Shown here piece after piece: positions 6,701 through 13,826 of a stretch of 13,913 nucleotides of DNA. A program made the translations under genes and the position numbers. Below the pieces are notes generated by a model. That model saw only the letters and a program-made list of their open reading frames with translations. It made no database searches and was not told the DNA's origin. This DNA is from an uncultured Bacteroidales bacterium. GTDB lineage: Bacteria; Bacteroidota; Bacteroidia; Bacteroidales; UBA932. How positions within the stretch are numbered: the stretch's first letter is position 1; each line of letters opens with the position of its first letter. The stretch lies in NCBI GenBank assembly GCA_945983015.1, contig CAMFSN010000036.1, forward strand, positions 1 through 13,913, written 5' to 3'.

Positions 6701-7875
6701 CGGATTTTCAGCAGTGCCTGAAATGTAACATCTGCACCGAGGTCTGCCCTATGATGGAGGTGAACCCCGATTATCCGGGGCCGAAACAGGCCGGTCCTGA
6801 CGGAGAGAGATACAGGCTAAAGGACCCCGCCTTCTTCGACAAGTCCATCAAATACTGCCTTAACTGCAAGCGCTGTGAGGTCGCCTGCCCTTCAGGGGTC
6901 AAGGTCGGAGACATAATTACCCGTGCCAAGCTTCGCTATGCCCATCCCGAGCATCAGTTGCGAAACTTCGCCCTCAGCTCCACCGACCTGGTCGGGGGTC
7001 TGGCCAGCACTTTCGCCCCTGTGGCCAATCCCGTGCTCGGCCTTCCTCTTACACGGCAAGTGATGGACTCAGTGGTCGGAGTAAGTTCCAAGGCCAATAT
7101 GCCTTCTTACGCGGAGAAGCGTTTCGAGAAGTGGTTCTCCTCAATCGAAGAGACACAGAGTCGATACGAGAAAAAAGTGAATTATTTCCACGGCTGCTAT
7201 GTAAACTACAATTACCCTGAGCTTGGCCAGGATTTCGTTAAATTGATGAATGCCTGCGGCTATGGGGTAAGGCTTTTGGACAAGCAGAAATGCTGCGGAG
7301 TGGCTATGATTGCCAATGGCTTTGTGCAGCAGGCTAAGAAGGCGGCCCGCACCAATCTGGCAAGCATAGAGAAGGCAGAGGGTCCGGTGCTCACCACTTC
7401 CTCTTCCTGCACTCTGACCCTAAGGGAAGAGTACGAGGGGATATTGGGGCAGGATTGCAGCGCGGCGAAGGAAAAGGTCTGTCTGGCAGTAAAGTGGCTA
7501 TACGACAGGATAGATAGGGGAGAGATCAGATTGGCATTCAAGAAAGGCCTGAAAATCAAGGCGGTATATCATACGCCTTGCCATATGCAGCGGATGGGGA
7601 CGCAGTTCTATACCATAGAGCTGCTTAAGCTTATTCCAGGGCTGGAACTCAGCGTGCTGGAGCAGAAATGCTGCGGAATCGCCGGAACTTTCGGCTTTAA
7701 GAAGGAGAATTACGAACTCTCGCAGAAGATAGGAGCTTCGCTTTTCGAAGACATCCGCGCATCTAAGGCCCAGATGGTCATAACTGATTGTGAGACCTGC
7801 AAATGGCAGATAGAAGGAGGGACGGGTATGAAGGTTTATAATCCTATAACTTTACTCGCCAGTGTAATTGAATAG
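6682..7875 (+). CDS. glpC: Anaerobic glycerol-3-phosphate dehydrogenase subunit C
   Basis: The 397-residue iron-sulfur subunit anchors GlpAB to the membrane and relays electrons to the quinone pool. Two 4Fe-4S ferredoxin motifs are complete: Cys12, 15, 18 and 22, then Cys59, 62, 65 and 69. They are followed by VNPDYPGPKQAGPDGER (27-43), which is nearly identical to the E. coli protein. Two CCG domains follow: FHGCYVNYNYP (169-179) with KCCG (203-206), and VYHTPCHMQRMG (295-306) with KCCGIAGTFGFKKENY (329-344), plus DCETCKWQIE (369-378). These are the signatures of the heterodisulfide-reductase/succinate-quinone-like domain. Length matches GlpC. The start ATG at 6682 lies inside the end of glpB, so expression is probably coupled. 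Sequence conservation here is much stronger than in the neighbouring GlpB. Confidence 0.96.
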   Translation: MQENNLTDFQQCLKCNICTEVCPMMEVNPDYPGPKQAGPDGERYRLKDPAFFDKSIKYCLNCKRCEVACPSGVKVGDIITRAKLRYAHPEHQLRNFALSSTDLVGGLASTFAPVANPVLGLPLTRQVMDSVVGVSSKANMPSYAEKRFEKWFSSIEETQSRYEKKVNYFHGCYVNYNYPELGQDFVKLMNACGYGVRLLDKQKCCGVAMIANGFVQQAKKAARTNLASIEKAEGPVLTTSSSCTLTLREEYEGILGQDCSAAKEKVCLAVKWLYDRIDRGEIRLAFKKGLKIKAVYHTPCHMQRMGTQFYTIELLKLIPGLELSVLEQKCCGIAGTFGFKKENYELSQKIGASLFEDIRASKAQMVITDCETCKWQIEGGTGMKVYNPITLLASVIE

Positions 7876-7910
7876 GCAGAGTAGCGGATAGTCCCAGAGT
7901 TTTATTAAAA

Positions 7911-7956
7911 AATTGAAAAAATTGTTTGGATATTTCAATTCGATTATCTACCTTTG
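7911..7956 (+). promoter_or_regulatory. Promoter of the tRNA-Lys operon
   Basis: TTTG (7925-7928), a 20-nt spacer and TACCTTTG (7949-7956) fit the Bacteroidota consensus. An 8-bp perfect inverted repeat, AATTGAAA (7911-7918) and TTTCAATT (7933-7940), flanks the -33 box; in such A/T-rich DNA it may be chance. Downstream, CCGTTT and AAACGG (7962-7967 and 7972-7977) form a 6-bp hairpin in the short leader just before the first tRNA, possibly an RNase processing or stability element. Confidence 0.8.
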
Positions 7957-7979
7957 CAATCCCGTTTCGGGAAACGGAA

Positions 7980-8052
7980 GACTCGTTAGCTCAGTAGGTA
8001 GAGCATCACACTTTTAATGTGGGGGTCTCGGGTTCGAGCCCCGAACGAGTCA
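7980..8052 (+). tRNA. tRNA-Lys (anticodon UUU)
   Basis: The 73-nt cloverleaf is complete: acceptor GACTCGT with ACGAGTC and discriminator A, D-arm stem GCTC with GAGC, anticodon stem TCACA with TGTGG, anticodon loop CTTTTAA giving UUU at 8013-8015, and a T-arm with GGTTCGAGCC. No CCA is encoded. The second tRNA follows after 17 nt, so both come from one precursor. Confidence 0.96.
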
Positions 8053-8069
8053 CGAGTTTGAAATACCTT

Positions 8070-8142
8070 GCATCCTTAGCTCAGTTGGTAGAGCAACTGA
8101 CTCTTAATCAGTGGGTCTAGGGTTCGAATCCCTAAGGATGCA
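8070..8142 (+). tRNA. tRNA-Lys (anticodon CUU)
   Basis: The 73-nt cloverleaf is complete: acceptor GCATCCT with AGGATGC and discriminator A, D-arm GCTC with GAGC, anticodon stem ACTGA with TCAGT, loop CTCTTAA giving CUU at 8103-8105, and T-arm GGTTCGAATCC. No CCA is encoded. It reads AAG only and complements the UUU isoacceptor just upstream. The acceptor and anticodon stems differ from the first tRNA, so it is not a recent duplicate. Confidence 0.96.
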
Positions 8143-8147
8143 CAAAT

Positions 8148-8172
8148 AGCCGGCCTAATGGTCGGCTTTTTT
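8148..8172 (+). terminator. Rho-independent terminator of the tRNA operon
   Basis: AGCCGGCC (8148-8155) pairs with GGTCGGCT (8160-8167), with one G-U pair, around a TAAT loop and is followed by a six-T run ending at 8172. It ends 6 nt after the second tRNA gene. Confidence 0.9.
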
Positions 8173-8175
8173 AGT

Positions 8176-8183
8176 TATATTTG
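8176..8183 (+). promoter_or_regulatory. -7 box of the patatin gene promoter
   Basis: TATATTTG matches the Bacteroidota -7 box and lies 17 nt before the chosen ATG. No TTTG is found at the expected -33 position, which would fall inside the terminator stem just upstream. Confidence 0.55.
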
Positions 8184-8200
8184 TGGAAAACTTGTCGATT

Positions 8201-10588
8201 ATGTTAGTAAAGACCTTTCTGCTCGCATTGCTTTCCATCAATCTCAGCACTGCCGCTCCGGAATCTGAGGCAGCGGGGGAGGCACTCGTTCAAGGACCTA
8301 CACGAAGACCGAAAGTGGCATTGGTACTCTCAGGAGGAGGGGCCAAGGGCGCATCGCACATCGGGGTAATCAGGTATCTCAGGGAGATTGGCATACCTAT
8401 AGACTATGTGGTGGGAACCAGTATGGGCTCGCTTATAGGCGGGATGTATTCGCTGGGCTACGACGATAAGCTGATGGAGGAGGTGATGCTGAAAACGGAC
8501 TGGCCCTACTATATGGGCGACGGGGTGGAAAGGCTGCAACTCTCCTACAGGGCGAAAAGCATTGGGGACAGCTATAATCTCGTCCTGCCTTTCGGAAGGG
8601 ATGAGATTTTGGCCCCGAAGGAGGCGATTATGCCCGTGGAGGATAAGACTTATCGAAAGGATCTGATTCAGGGGGTGATTCCGAGCGGAGTGATCAGCGG
8701 TAACAATATCCTGAACCTCTTCTACGACTTTAGCATAGGATATACTGATCCTATGGATTTCAATGACTTGCCAATTCCTTTCGCCTGCGTCTCTACGGAC
8801 ATAGTGAGTGGTGATGCCTGTGTGCATCGCAGTGGAATTCTCGCTGAAGCCCTGCGCTCGAGTATGGCTATCCCCGGTGTCTTTAATCCGGTGTATAATC
8901 GCAGCCAGGTGCTGATGGACGGAGGTATGCGGAATAATTTTCCGGTGGATGTGGCTAGGGACATGGGTGCTGACATAGTGATAGGCGTGAATCTGGCCAT
9001 TGACAAGGAGAATGATCCGGATAATCTCCACTCCCTTACTTCTCAGGTCCAACAGCTGATTAAGATATTTACCAGCAATGACTTGGAAAAGCATAAGAGA
9101 GATTGTGACGTGCTTATCAATCCCGATATGAAGGGAAGGACATCCCTGGATTTCTCCGTGAAGAACCTTAGCGAGCTGATAGATTTGGGGTATAAGGAAG
9201 CTAAGAAGCACGAAAAGGAGCTCAAGTACCTGCATCAGCTGCTCTCTGAGTATGGAAACACCCGTCAGAGATACCAGGCCCCCAAGGCTAAAACCTTGAT
9301 AGGCAAGACATTTAAGCTCTCGCAAATCAATATGGTAGGGGTACGCAGCCAGGATGCCAATTGGCTTATCAAACGAAGCGGACTTGTGATAGGGGAGGAG
9401 ATTACTATGGCCAATCTGACTTCTGCCGTGTCTATGTTCTATGGTACCAAGGCCTATTCCAAGGTGCTTTATACCCTGAAGGAAGACCCTTTCTCAGATG
9501 CTTACATCGTGGAGTTTAATTTCACCAAGGAAAAGCCTCATTCCCTGGATTTGGGTCTTAGGCTGGATAGTCACGATGCGGTCCGCTCGGCAGTCAGGCT
9601 TGCCTTTAACGAACAGATGTACAATGGAATACAGGGGGAGATCTCCACGGTCATAGCCTATAATCCTTCGGCTGAGCTCATCCTGTCGGTGGCTCCTAAG
9701 CTTTTCCCGAGATTGAGTTTCTCCTATGAGTACTCGAAAAGGGACGCCGACCTCTATACCATAGGTAACGGAAAGGCTTATCTGACAGATAATTTCCGCT
9801 ATCATAAAAACCGTTTCAGAATATATGCTTCCGAATATATTCTCCATAAGACTCACTATAAGTTCGGAACAGAGTATTCCTATATGACTTTTCCTCGGGC
9901 TATGTGTTCCTACTGGGAGGTCTCGCTGGATTCAAAGATGAAACCAGCCAGGACTTTCGGGCTTTTCGGCGAGTTTAGTTATGACAGTATGGATGACTAC
10001 TATCTGCCTACTTCGGGGATGAGGGTGGATTTGCGCCTGCGTCAGAATCTCTGGCATTTCAGGGAAAGCAGGGTGGAGTTCAAGCCTTTTGCCAAGCTGA
10101 ACCTGGGTCTTCGTTTTGTGAAGCAAATCTCTGATAATCTAACATTTATCCCTCAGATATACGGAGCTTTCTGTTTTGATGACGCCTGCCATTGGGAGAG
10201 GGAGTACTTCCCGCAGACCCTCGGCGAGGATATGCCTTTGGTCTTCTATCCGGTATATGGAGAATGTTACGGCGGTCCTTACGCTGACTATGATTTTGAA
10301 GGCCAAGTTCCTTTCGTGGGTTTGTATAACAGCATCTCCGAGGCCAATATGCTGGTCGCCCGCTGTGATTTTAGATACAGCATCCTGCGGAATCATTACC
10401 TCAGTCTGAAACTGAATTATGGCAGGTCGGTTGAGGCTGACAGCTTTACGGAGTCTGGTCTGGACAGGCTGGGAGCAGCCATAGATTACACCATAGGAAC
10501 CAAGCTTGGAAACCTCTCTCTGGAGCTTGGTTGGAACAATGCCAATCGTCGCGTAGGTCTCTTTCTATCAGCGGGAAAACTCTTTTAG
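8201..10588 (+). CDS. Patatin-POTRA-beta-barrel protein (type Vd autotransporter-like)
   Basis: Counting from ATG 8201 the product has 795 residues. An in-frame GTG at 8183 is rejected because it overlaps the -7 box and would bury the signal peptide. Residues 1-19 look like a signal peptide ending near STAA. Residues about 37-262 form a patatin-like phospholipase domain: oxyanion motif GGGAKG (45-50), nucleophile elbow GTSMG with Ser74, and catalytic DGG with Asp240. Residues about 371-443 resemble one POTRA domain (FKLSQINMVGV at the start). Residues about 446-795 alternate in the way of a BamA-superfamily outer-membrane barrel and end in a terminal Phe. This order matches PlpD and FplA, type Vd proteins that carry a lipase domain to the cell surface. 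Whether the lipase faces outward or is released is not visible. It has its own promoter and probably stands alone. Confidence 0.9.
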   Translation: MLVKTFLLALLSINLSTAAPESEAAGEALVQGPTRRPKVALVLSGGGAKGASHIGVIRYLREIGIPIDYVVGTSMGSLIGGMYSLGYDDKLMEEVMLKTDWPYYMGDGVERLQLSYRAKSIGDSYNLVLPFGRDEILAPKEAIMPVEDKTYRKDLIQGVIPSGVISGNNILNLFYDFSIGYTDPMDFNDLPIPFACVSTDIVSGDACVHRSGILAEALRSSMAIPGVFNPVYNRSQVLMDGGMRNNFPVDVARDMGADIVIGVNLAIDKENDPDNLHSLTSQVQQLIKIFTSNDLEKHKRDCDVLINPDMKGRTSLDFSVKNLSELIDLGYKEAKKHEKELKYLHQLLSEYGNTRQRYQAPKAKTLIGKTFKLSQINMVGVRSQDANWLIKRSGLVIGEEITMANLTSAVSMFYGTKAYSKVLYTLKEDPFSDAYIVEFNFTKEKPHSLDLGLRLDSHDAVRSAVRLAFNEQMYNGIQGEISTVIAYNPSAELILSVAPKLFPRLSFSYEYSKRDADLYTIGNGKAYLTDNFRYHKNRFRIYASEYILHKTHYKFGTEYSYMTFPRAMCSYWEVSLDSKMKPARTFGLFGEFSYDSMDDYYLPTSGMRVDLRLRQNLWHFRESRVEFKPFAKLNLGLRFVKQISDNLTFIPQIYGAFCFDDACHWEREYFPQTLGEDMPLVFYPVYGECYGGPYADYDFEGQVPFVGLYNSISEANMLVARCDFRYSILRNHYLSLKLNYGRSVEADSFTESGLDRLGAAIDYTIGTKLGNLSLELGWNNANRRVGLFLSAGKLF

Positions 10589-10595
10589 TCAGGGC

Positions 10596-10626
10596 TTTGT
10601 TCTTTGTGGTATTTTGAGTATATTTG
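10596..10626 (+). promoter_or_regulatory. Promoter of upxY and the polysaccharide locus
   Basis: TTTG (10596-10599), a 19-nt spacer and TATATTTG (10619-10626) give a near-perfect Bacteroidota promoter. The expected leader before the upxY ATG is only about 25 nt. No inverted repeats flank the promoter, unlike the invertible capsule promoters of Bacteroides fragilis. Confidence 0.8.
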
Positions 10627-10657
10627 TGAGTTTAAAGGATACTTGTATTTGCTGATA

Positions 10658-11125
10658 ATGGCTGAACGCAGCTGGTTTGTCATAGGGATGCGTTACTTGC
10701 GCGCCTCTAAACTGGAAGAGAAGTTCAAATCTCGTGGATATGAAACTTTTGTTCCGCCCGTAGTGACTAACCTGCTCTTTGTGCACAGCGATTATTGGCC
10801 TTTATTCAAGTATCTGGAAGAGAAGTCCTTCGGACATCCCGTGTATTTTTTGAGGAGGAGGGAGGATTGGCAGCCTATGGAGATTCGAGATTCCGAGATG
10901 CAGAAGTTCATTCTGGTATGCAAAGCTTACGCACAGCCTATCATTTTGACAGAATGCCCTAAACTCAAGCTTGGTGACAAGGTCCGGATTAAGGATGGTG
11001 AGTTGAAGGGCGTGGAGGGACATATAGTAAGACTGAAGAAGCAGAAGAGGGTTCTGATTAATGTGGATAATGCCTTTTGGGTAGCCACGGCACATATCGA
11101 ACCTGAACTGCTCGAAGTAATTTGA
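10658..11125 (+). CDS. upxY: UpxY-family NusG-like transcription antiterminator, short form
   Basis: The 155-residue NusG paralogue opens with SWFVIGMRYLRASKLEEKF, the first strand and helix of an NGN domain. It ends with a KOW domain, GDKVRIKDGELKGVEGHIV (about 109-127), and the terminal stretch IEPELLEV typical of one Bacteroidales UpxY branch. UpxY proteins bind RNA polymerase and prevent early termination within their own surface polysaccharide operon, so the position at the head of this locus fits. The central NGN part is short: TFVPPVV (30-36) runs straight into TNLLFV (37-42), where relatives have some 15-20 extra, mostly basic residues. The ATG at 10658 is preferred over a TTG at 10604 because the latter lies upstream of the -7 box. 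No upxZ follows. Confidence 0.87.
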   Translation: MAERSWFVIGMRYLRASKLEEKFKSRGYETFVPPVVTNLLFVHSDYWPLFKYLEEKSFGHPVYFLRRREDWQPMEIRDSEMQKFILVCKAYAQPIILTECPKLKLGDKVRIKDGELKGVEGHIVRLKKQKRVLINVDNAFWVATAHIEPELLEVI

Positions 11126-11252
11126 TGCTCATCACACTGGTGCTGTAGAGTCAAAGCGATGACCATCTGTGACCGCCCTGCAAGGAGTCTTTTCGCGGGG
11201 TGAGTTACAGATGTGTCTCTAGTTGAATTAAATTATTACTGTTTATATAGTT
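11126..11252 (+). promoter_or_regulatory. upxY-ugd leader with an 18-bp hairpin
   Basis: Arm 11164-11181 pairs with arm 11195-11213 over 18 bp, with two wobble pairs besides one G-U in the outer stem and a single bulged A (11203), around a 13-nt loop. A smaller GTCA/TGAC stem (11150-11153 and 11160-11163) lies directly upstream. No T-run follows, so it is not a standard terminator. I see no exact Bacteroidota promoter between the hairpin and ugd. It may be a pause, attenuation or RNA-processing element, perhaps the place where UpxY matters; that is inference. Confidence 0.6.
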
Positions 11253-12548
11253 ATGCGTGATTTTAAAGATATTCGCGTGGCCGTGGCAGGAACCGGTTAT
11301 GTAGGTCTGTCCATCGCTACATTGCTTTCACAAAGACATAAGGTAATGGCTGTGGATGTAATTCCTGAGAAGGTCGAAAAGATCAATAACAGGATTTCAC
11401 CCATTCAGGACGATTATATAGAAGAATACCTGAGAACCAAGGATTTGGATCTGACTGCCACTCTCGATGGAGAGGCTGCCTACAGGGATGCTGATTTCGT
11501 GGTGATAGCAGCACCGACGAATTATGACAGTAAAAAGAATTTCTTCGATACCTCTCACGTGGAAGAGGTGATAGACCTGGTACTGAAGGTGAACCCTGAG
11601 GCTATTATGGTTATAAAATCCACTATACCAGTGGCTTATACTGCTTCTGTAAGGGAGAAGTTCTCATACAGGGAGAGGCTCTCGGATGGAACTATGAAAC
11701 TGGTGACGCCGAAGATTATCTTCGCTCCGGAGTTCCTTAGGGAGAGCAAGGCCCTTTATGACAACCTCTATCCTAGCCGTATCATAGTGGGTTACGAGCA
11801 GGGGGATGTGGAGTTGGAGCAGGCGGCACATACTTTCGCAGCCCTCATAAAGGAGGGCTCGCTCAAGGAGGATGTCCCTGTACTCTTTATGGGCAGCACC
11901 GAGGCCGAGGCAGTGAAGCTCTTCGCTAATACATACTTGGCATTAAGGGTAAGCTATTTTAACGAGCTGGATACTTATGCTGAGATGAAAGGTCTTGATA
12001 CAAAGTCGATTATAGACGGAGTGTGCCTGGATCCACGTATCGGCTCTCACTATAACAACCCTTCTTTTGGCTACGGAGGCTACTGTCTTCCTAAGGATAC
12101 GAAGCAGTTGCTGGCGAATTATAACGACGTGCCGGAGAATCTGATTCACGCCATCGTGGATTCGAATAGAACGAGAAAGGATTTTATCGCGGATAGGGTG
12201 CTGAGCAAAGCCGGTTACTACAGTTACACTGAGAATATGCTCTGGAATCAGTCTCAGGAGAAGAAGTGCGTAATCGGAGTGTTCCGTCTTACGATGAAGT
12301 CGAACAGCGACAATTTCCGTCAGAGCTCCATCCAGGGAATTATGAAGCGCGTAAAGGCCAAGGGTGCCGAGGTGATTATCTATGAACCTACCCTGGAGAA
12401 TGGCACTTCGTTTTTCGGCAGCAGGGTAGTGAACGATTTGGCAGAGTTCAAGTCCCTCTCCCAGGCCATCATCGCTAACCGTTACGACTCCTGCCTGGAC
12501 GACGTTCAGGACAAGGTTTACACCCGCGACATCTTCAGAAGGGATTAG
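11253..12548 (+). CDS. ugd: UDP-glucose 6-dehydrogenase
   Basis: The 431-residue enzyme oxidises UDP-glucose to UDP-glucuronate with two NAD+, supplying an acidic sugar for capsule. The NAD-binding motif GTGYVG is at 13-18, followed by IKSTIPV (121-127), APEFLRESKALYDNLYPSRI (158-177), the linker EAEAVKLFANTYLALR (217-232), and the active-site segment NPSFGYGGYCLPKDTKQL with catalytic Cys278. SNSDNFRQSSIQGIMKR (350-366) and the final KVYTRDIF (421-428) match the short-type Ugd of Klebsiella and E. coli very closely. It is about 40 residues longer than that enzyme because of two inserts, near 137-153 and 320-337, both outside catalytic motifs. Substrate could in principle be UDP-ManNAc, but the motif match favours UDP-glucose. 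It is probably the first biosynthetic gene of the operon. Confidence 0.93.
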   Translation: MRDFKDIRVAVAGTGYVGLSIATLLSQRHKVMAVDVIPEKVEKINNRISPIQDDYIEEYLRTKDLDLTATLDGEAAYRDADFVVIAAPTNYDSKKNFFDTSHVEEVIDLVLKVNPEAIMVIKSTIPVAYTASVREKFSYRERLSDGTMKLVTPKIIFAPEFLRESKALYDNLYPSRIIVGYEQGDVELEQAAHTFAALIKEGSLKEDVPVLFMGSTEAEAVKLFANTYLALRVSYFNELDTYAEMKGLDTKSIIDGVCLDPRIGSHYNNPSFGYGGYCLPKDTKQLLANYNDVPENLIHAIVDSNRTRKDFIADRVLSKAGYYSYTENMLWNQSQEKKCVIGVFRLTMKSNSDNFRQSSIQGIMKRVKAKGAEVIIYEPTLENGTSFFGSRVVNDLAEFKSLSQAIIANRYDSCLDDVQDKVYTRDIFRRD

Positions 12549-12602
12549 GAATTCAATTAATAGAGAAAAATAAACATTTTATAGAAAAACAAACATAGCG
12601 AA
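12549..12602 (+). repeat. A-rich gap with a 14-bp direct repeat
   Basis: AGAAAAATAAACAT (12564-12577) is repeated as AGAAAAACAAACAT (12583-12596), a 13 of 14 match 19 bp apart, just before the epimerase start. A similar A-rich leader precedes the next gene (13788-13826). Such A-rich leaders promote translation in Bacteroidota in place of a Shine-Dalgarno site. I see no promoter. Confidence 0.4.
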
Positions 12603-13787
12603 ATGTCTAGTACATATTCAGAAGTCCATTTCCAGGAGAATGGCAAGCTCAAGCTTCTAATAATAGTCGGCACCCGTCCTGAGATAATCCGCCTGGCGGC
12701 AGTCATCAACAAATGCCGCAAATACTTCGACGTGATTCTAGCCCACACCGGCCAGAACTACGACTATAACCTTAACGGAGTATTTTTCAAGGACTTAAAG
12801 CTCGCAGACCCAGAGGTATATATGAACGCCGTAGGCTCTGACCTGGGCGAGACTATGGGCAACATCATCTCCGAGAGTTACAAGCTGATGGTCGCCACCA
12901 AGCCAGACGGAGTCCTCGTTCTGGGAGACACCAACAGTTGCCTTAGCGTCATCGGGGCCAAGCGTCTTCACATCCCGATTTTCCATATGGAAGCCGGCAA
13001 CCGCTGCAAGGACGAATGCCTCCCAGAGGAAACCAACCGCCGCATCGTGGACATAATATCCGATGTGAATATGGCCTACAGCGAGCACGCACGTCGTTAT
13101 CTTGCCGACTGCGGCCTCCCGAAGGAACGCACCTACGTTACGGGCTCCCCTATGGCAGAAGTGCTACACGAGAACCTCGCCGAGATTGAGGCCAGCGACG
13201 TACACAAGAGACTTGGACTAGAGAAAGGAAAGTACATCCTGCTCAGCGCCCATCGTGAGGAAAACATCGACACCGAGAAGAACTTCCTCAGCCTCTTCAA
13301 CGCCATCAATGCTATGGCCCAGAAGTATGATATGCCGATCCTTTATTCCTGCCATCCTCGCAGCCGTAATCGTCTCGCCGCTTCGGGCTTTCAGCTGGAC
13401 CCACGCGTCATCCAGCACGAGCCTCTCGGATTCCACGACTATAACTGCCTACAGATGAATGCCTTCGCAGTAGTCAGCGACAGCGGCACCCTCCCTGAGG
13501 AATCATCCTTCTTTACATCTGTGGGACATCCTTTCCCTGCCGTCTGCATCCGCACCAGCACCGAGCGTCCCGAGGCCATAGACAAGGCTGACTTCATCAT
13601 CGCCGGCATCGACACCAAGAGTCTGCTCCAGGCGGTGGACACCGCTGTGGAACTCTGCCGCGACGGCTCCCACGGCATCCCAGTCCCTGACTACGTCGAC
13701 GAAAACGTCTCCACCAAGGTCGTCAAGATCATCCAAAGTTACGTCGGCATCGTCAACAAGATGGTGTGGCGGAAAGAGATTTTATAA
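12603..13787 (+). CDS. fnlC: FnlC/WbjD-type UDP-sugar 2-epimerase (UDP-L-FucNAc synthesis)
   Basis: The 394-residue protein is a non-hydrolysing UDP-GlcNAc 2-epimerase-fold enzyme. Fold and active-site motifs are present: GTRPEIIR (23-30), HTGQNYDY (48-55), LGDTNSC (107-113), HMEAGNRC (128-135), PEETNRRIVD (141-150), SAHREENID (215-223), GFHDYN (276-281), SDSGTLPEESS (292-302) and ERPEA (321-325). MEAGNRC followed by PEE-NRRIVD, and the ending in VNKMVW, match FnlC/WbjD/CapG, which converts UDP-2-acetamido-2,6-dideoxy-L-talose to UDP-N-acetyl-L-fucosamine, better than WecB, which makes UDP-ManNAc. The next gene, an FnlA-type dehydratase, strengthens this. In the usual cluster the order is fnlA-fnlB-fnlC, whereas here the epimerase comes first. 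The codons end in C far more often than in ugd or upxY. Confidence 0.88.
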   Translation: MSSTYSEVHFQENGKLKLLIIVGTRPEIIRLAAVINKCRKYFDVILAHTGQNYDYNLNGVFFKDLKLADPEVYMNAVGSDLGETMGNIISESYKLMVATKPDGVLVLGDTNSCLSVIGAKRLHIPIFHMEAGNRCKDECLPEETNRRIVDIISDVNMAYSEHARRYLADCGLPKERTYVTGSPMAEVLHENLAEIEASDVHKRLGLEKGKYILLSAHREENIDTEKNFLSLFNAINAMAQKYDMPILYSCHPRSRNRLAASGFQLDPRVIQHEPLGFHDYNCLQMNAFAVVSDSGTLPEESSFFTSVGHPFPAVCIRTSTERPEAIDKADFIIAGIDTKSLLQAVDTAVELCRDGSHGIPVPDYVDENVSTKVVKIIQSYVGIVNKMVWRKEIL

Positions 13788-13826
13788 AAACAAAAACACA
13801 TCGAAATAATTAAATCCCTATACCCT

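Noticed and set aside
8183..8200. GTG start six codons upstream for the patatin protein
   Set aside because: It overlaps the -7 box TATATTTG, and the ATG at 8201 gives a normal signal peptide.
10604..10657. TTG start 18 codons upstream for upxY
   Set aside because: It lies between the -33 and -7 boxes of the upxY promoter, so it would not be transcribed.
11164..11213. Invertible capsule promoter flanked by inverted repeats
   Set aside because: The 18-bp arms are only 13 nt apart, too close to enclose a promoter, and no recombinase gene is nearby. A hairpin is the simpler reading.
11164..11220. Intrinsic terminator after upxY
   Set aside because: The stem is strong but the following bases contain no T-run; a pause or processing role fits better.
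12603..13787. WecB (UDP-ManNAc-forming) assignment for the epimerase
   Set aside because: MEAGNRC, the PEE-NRRIVD stretch, the terminal VNKMVW and the adjacent FnlA-type gene fit FnlC/WbjD better; not fully excluded.
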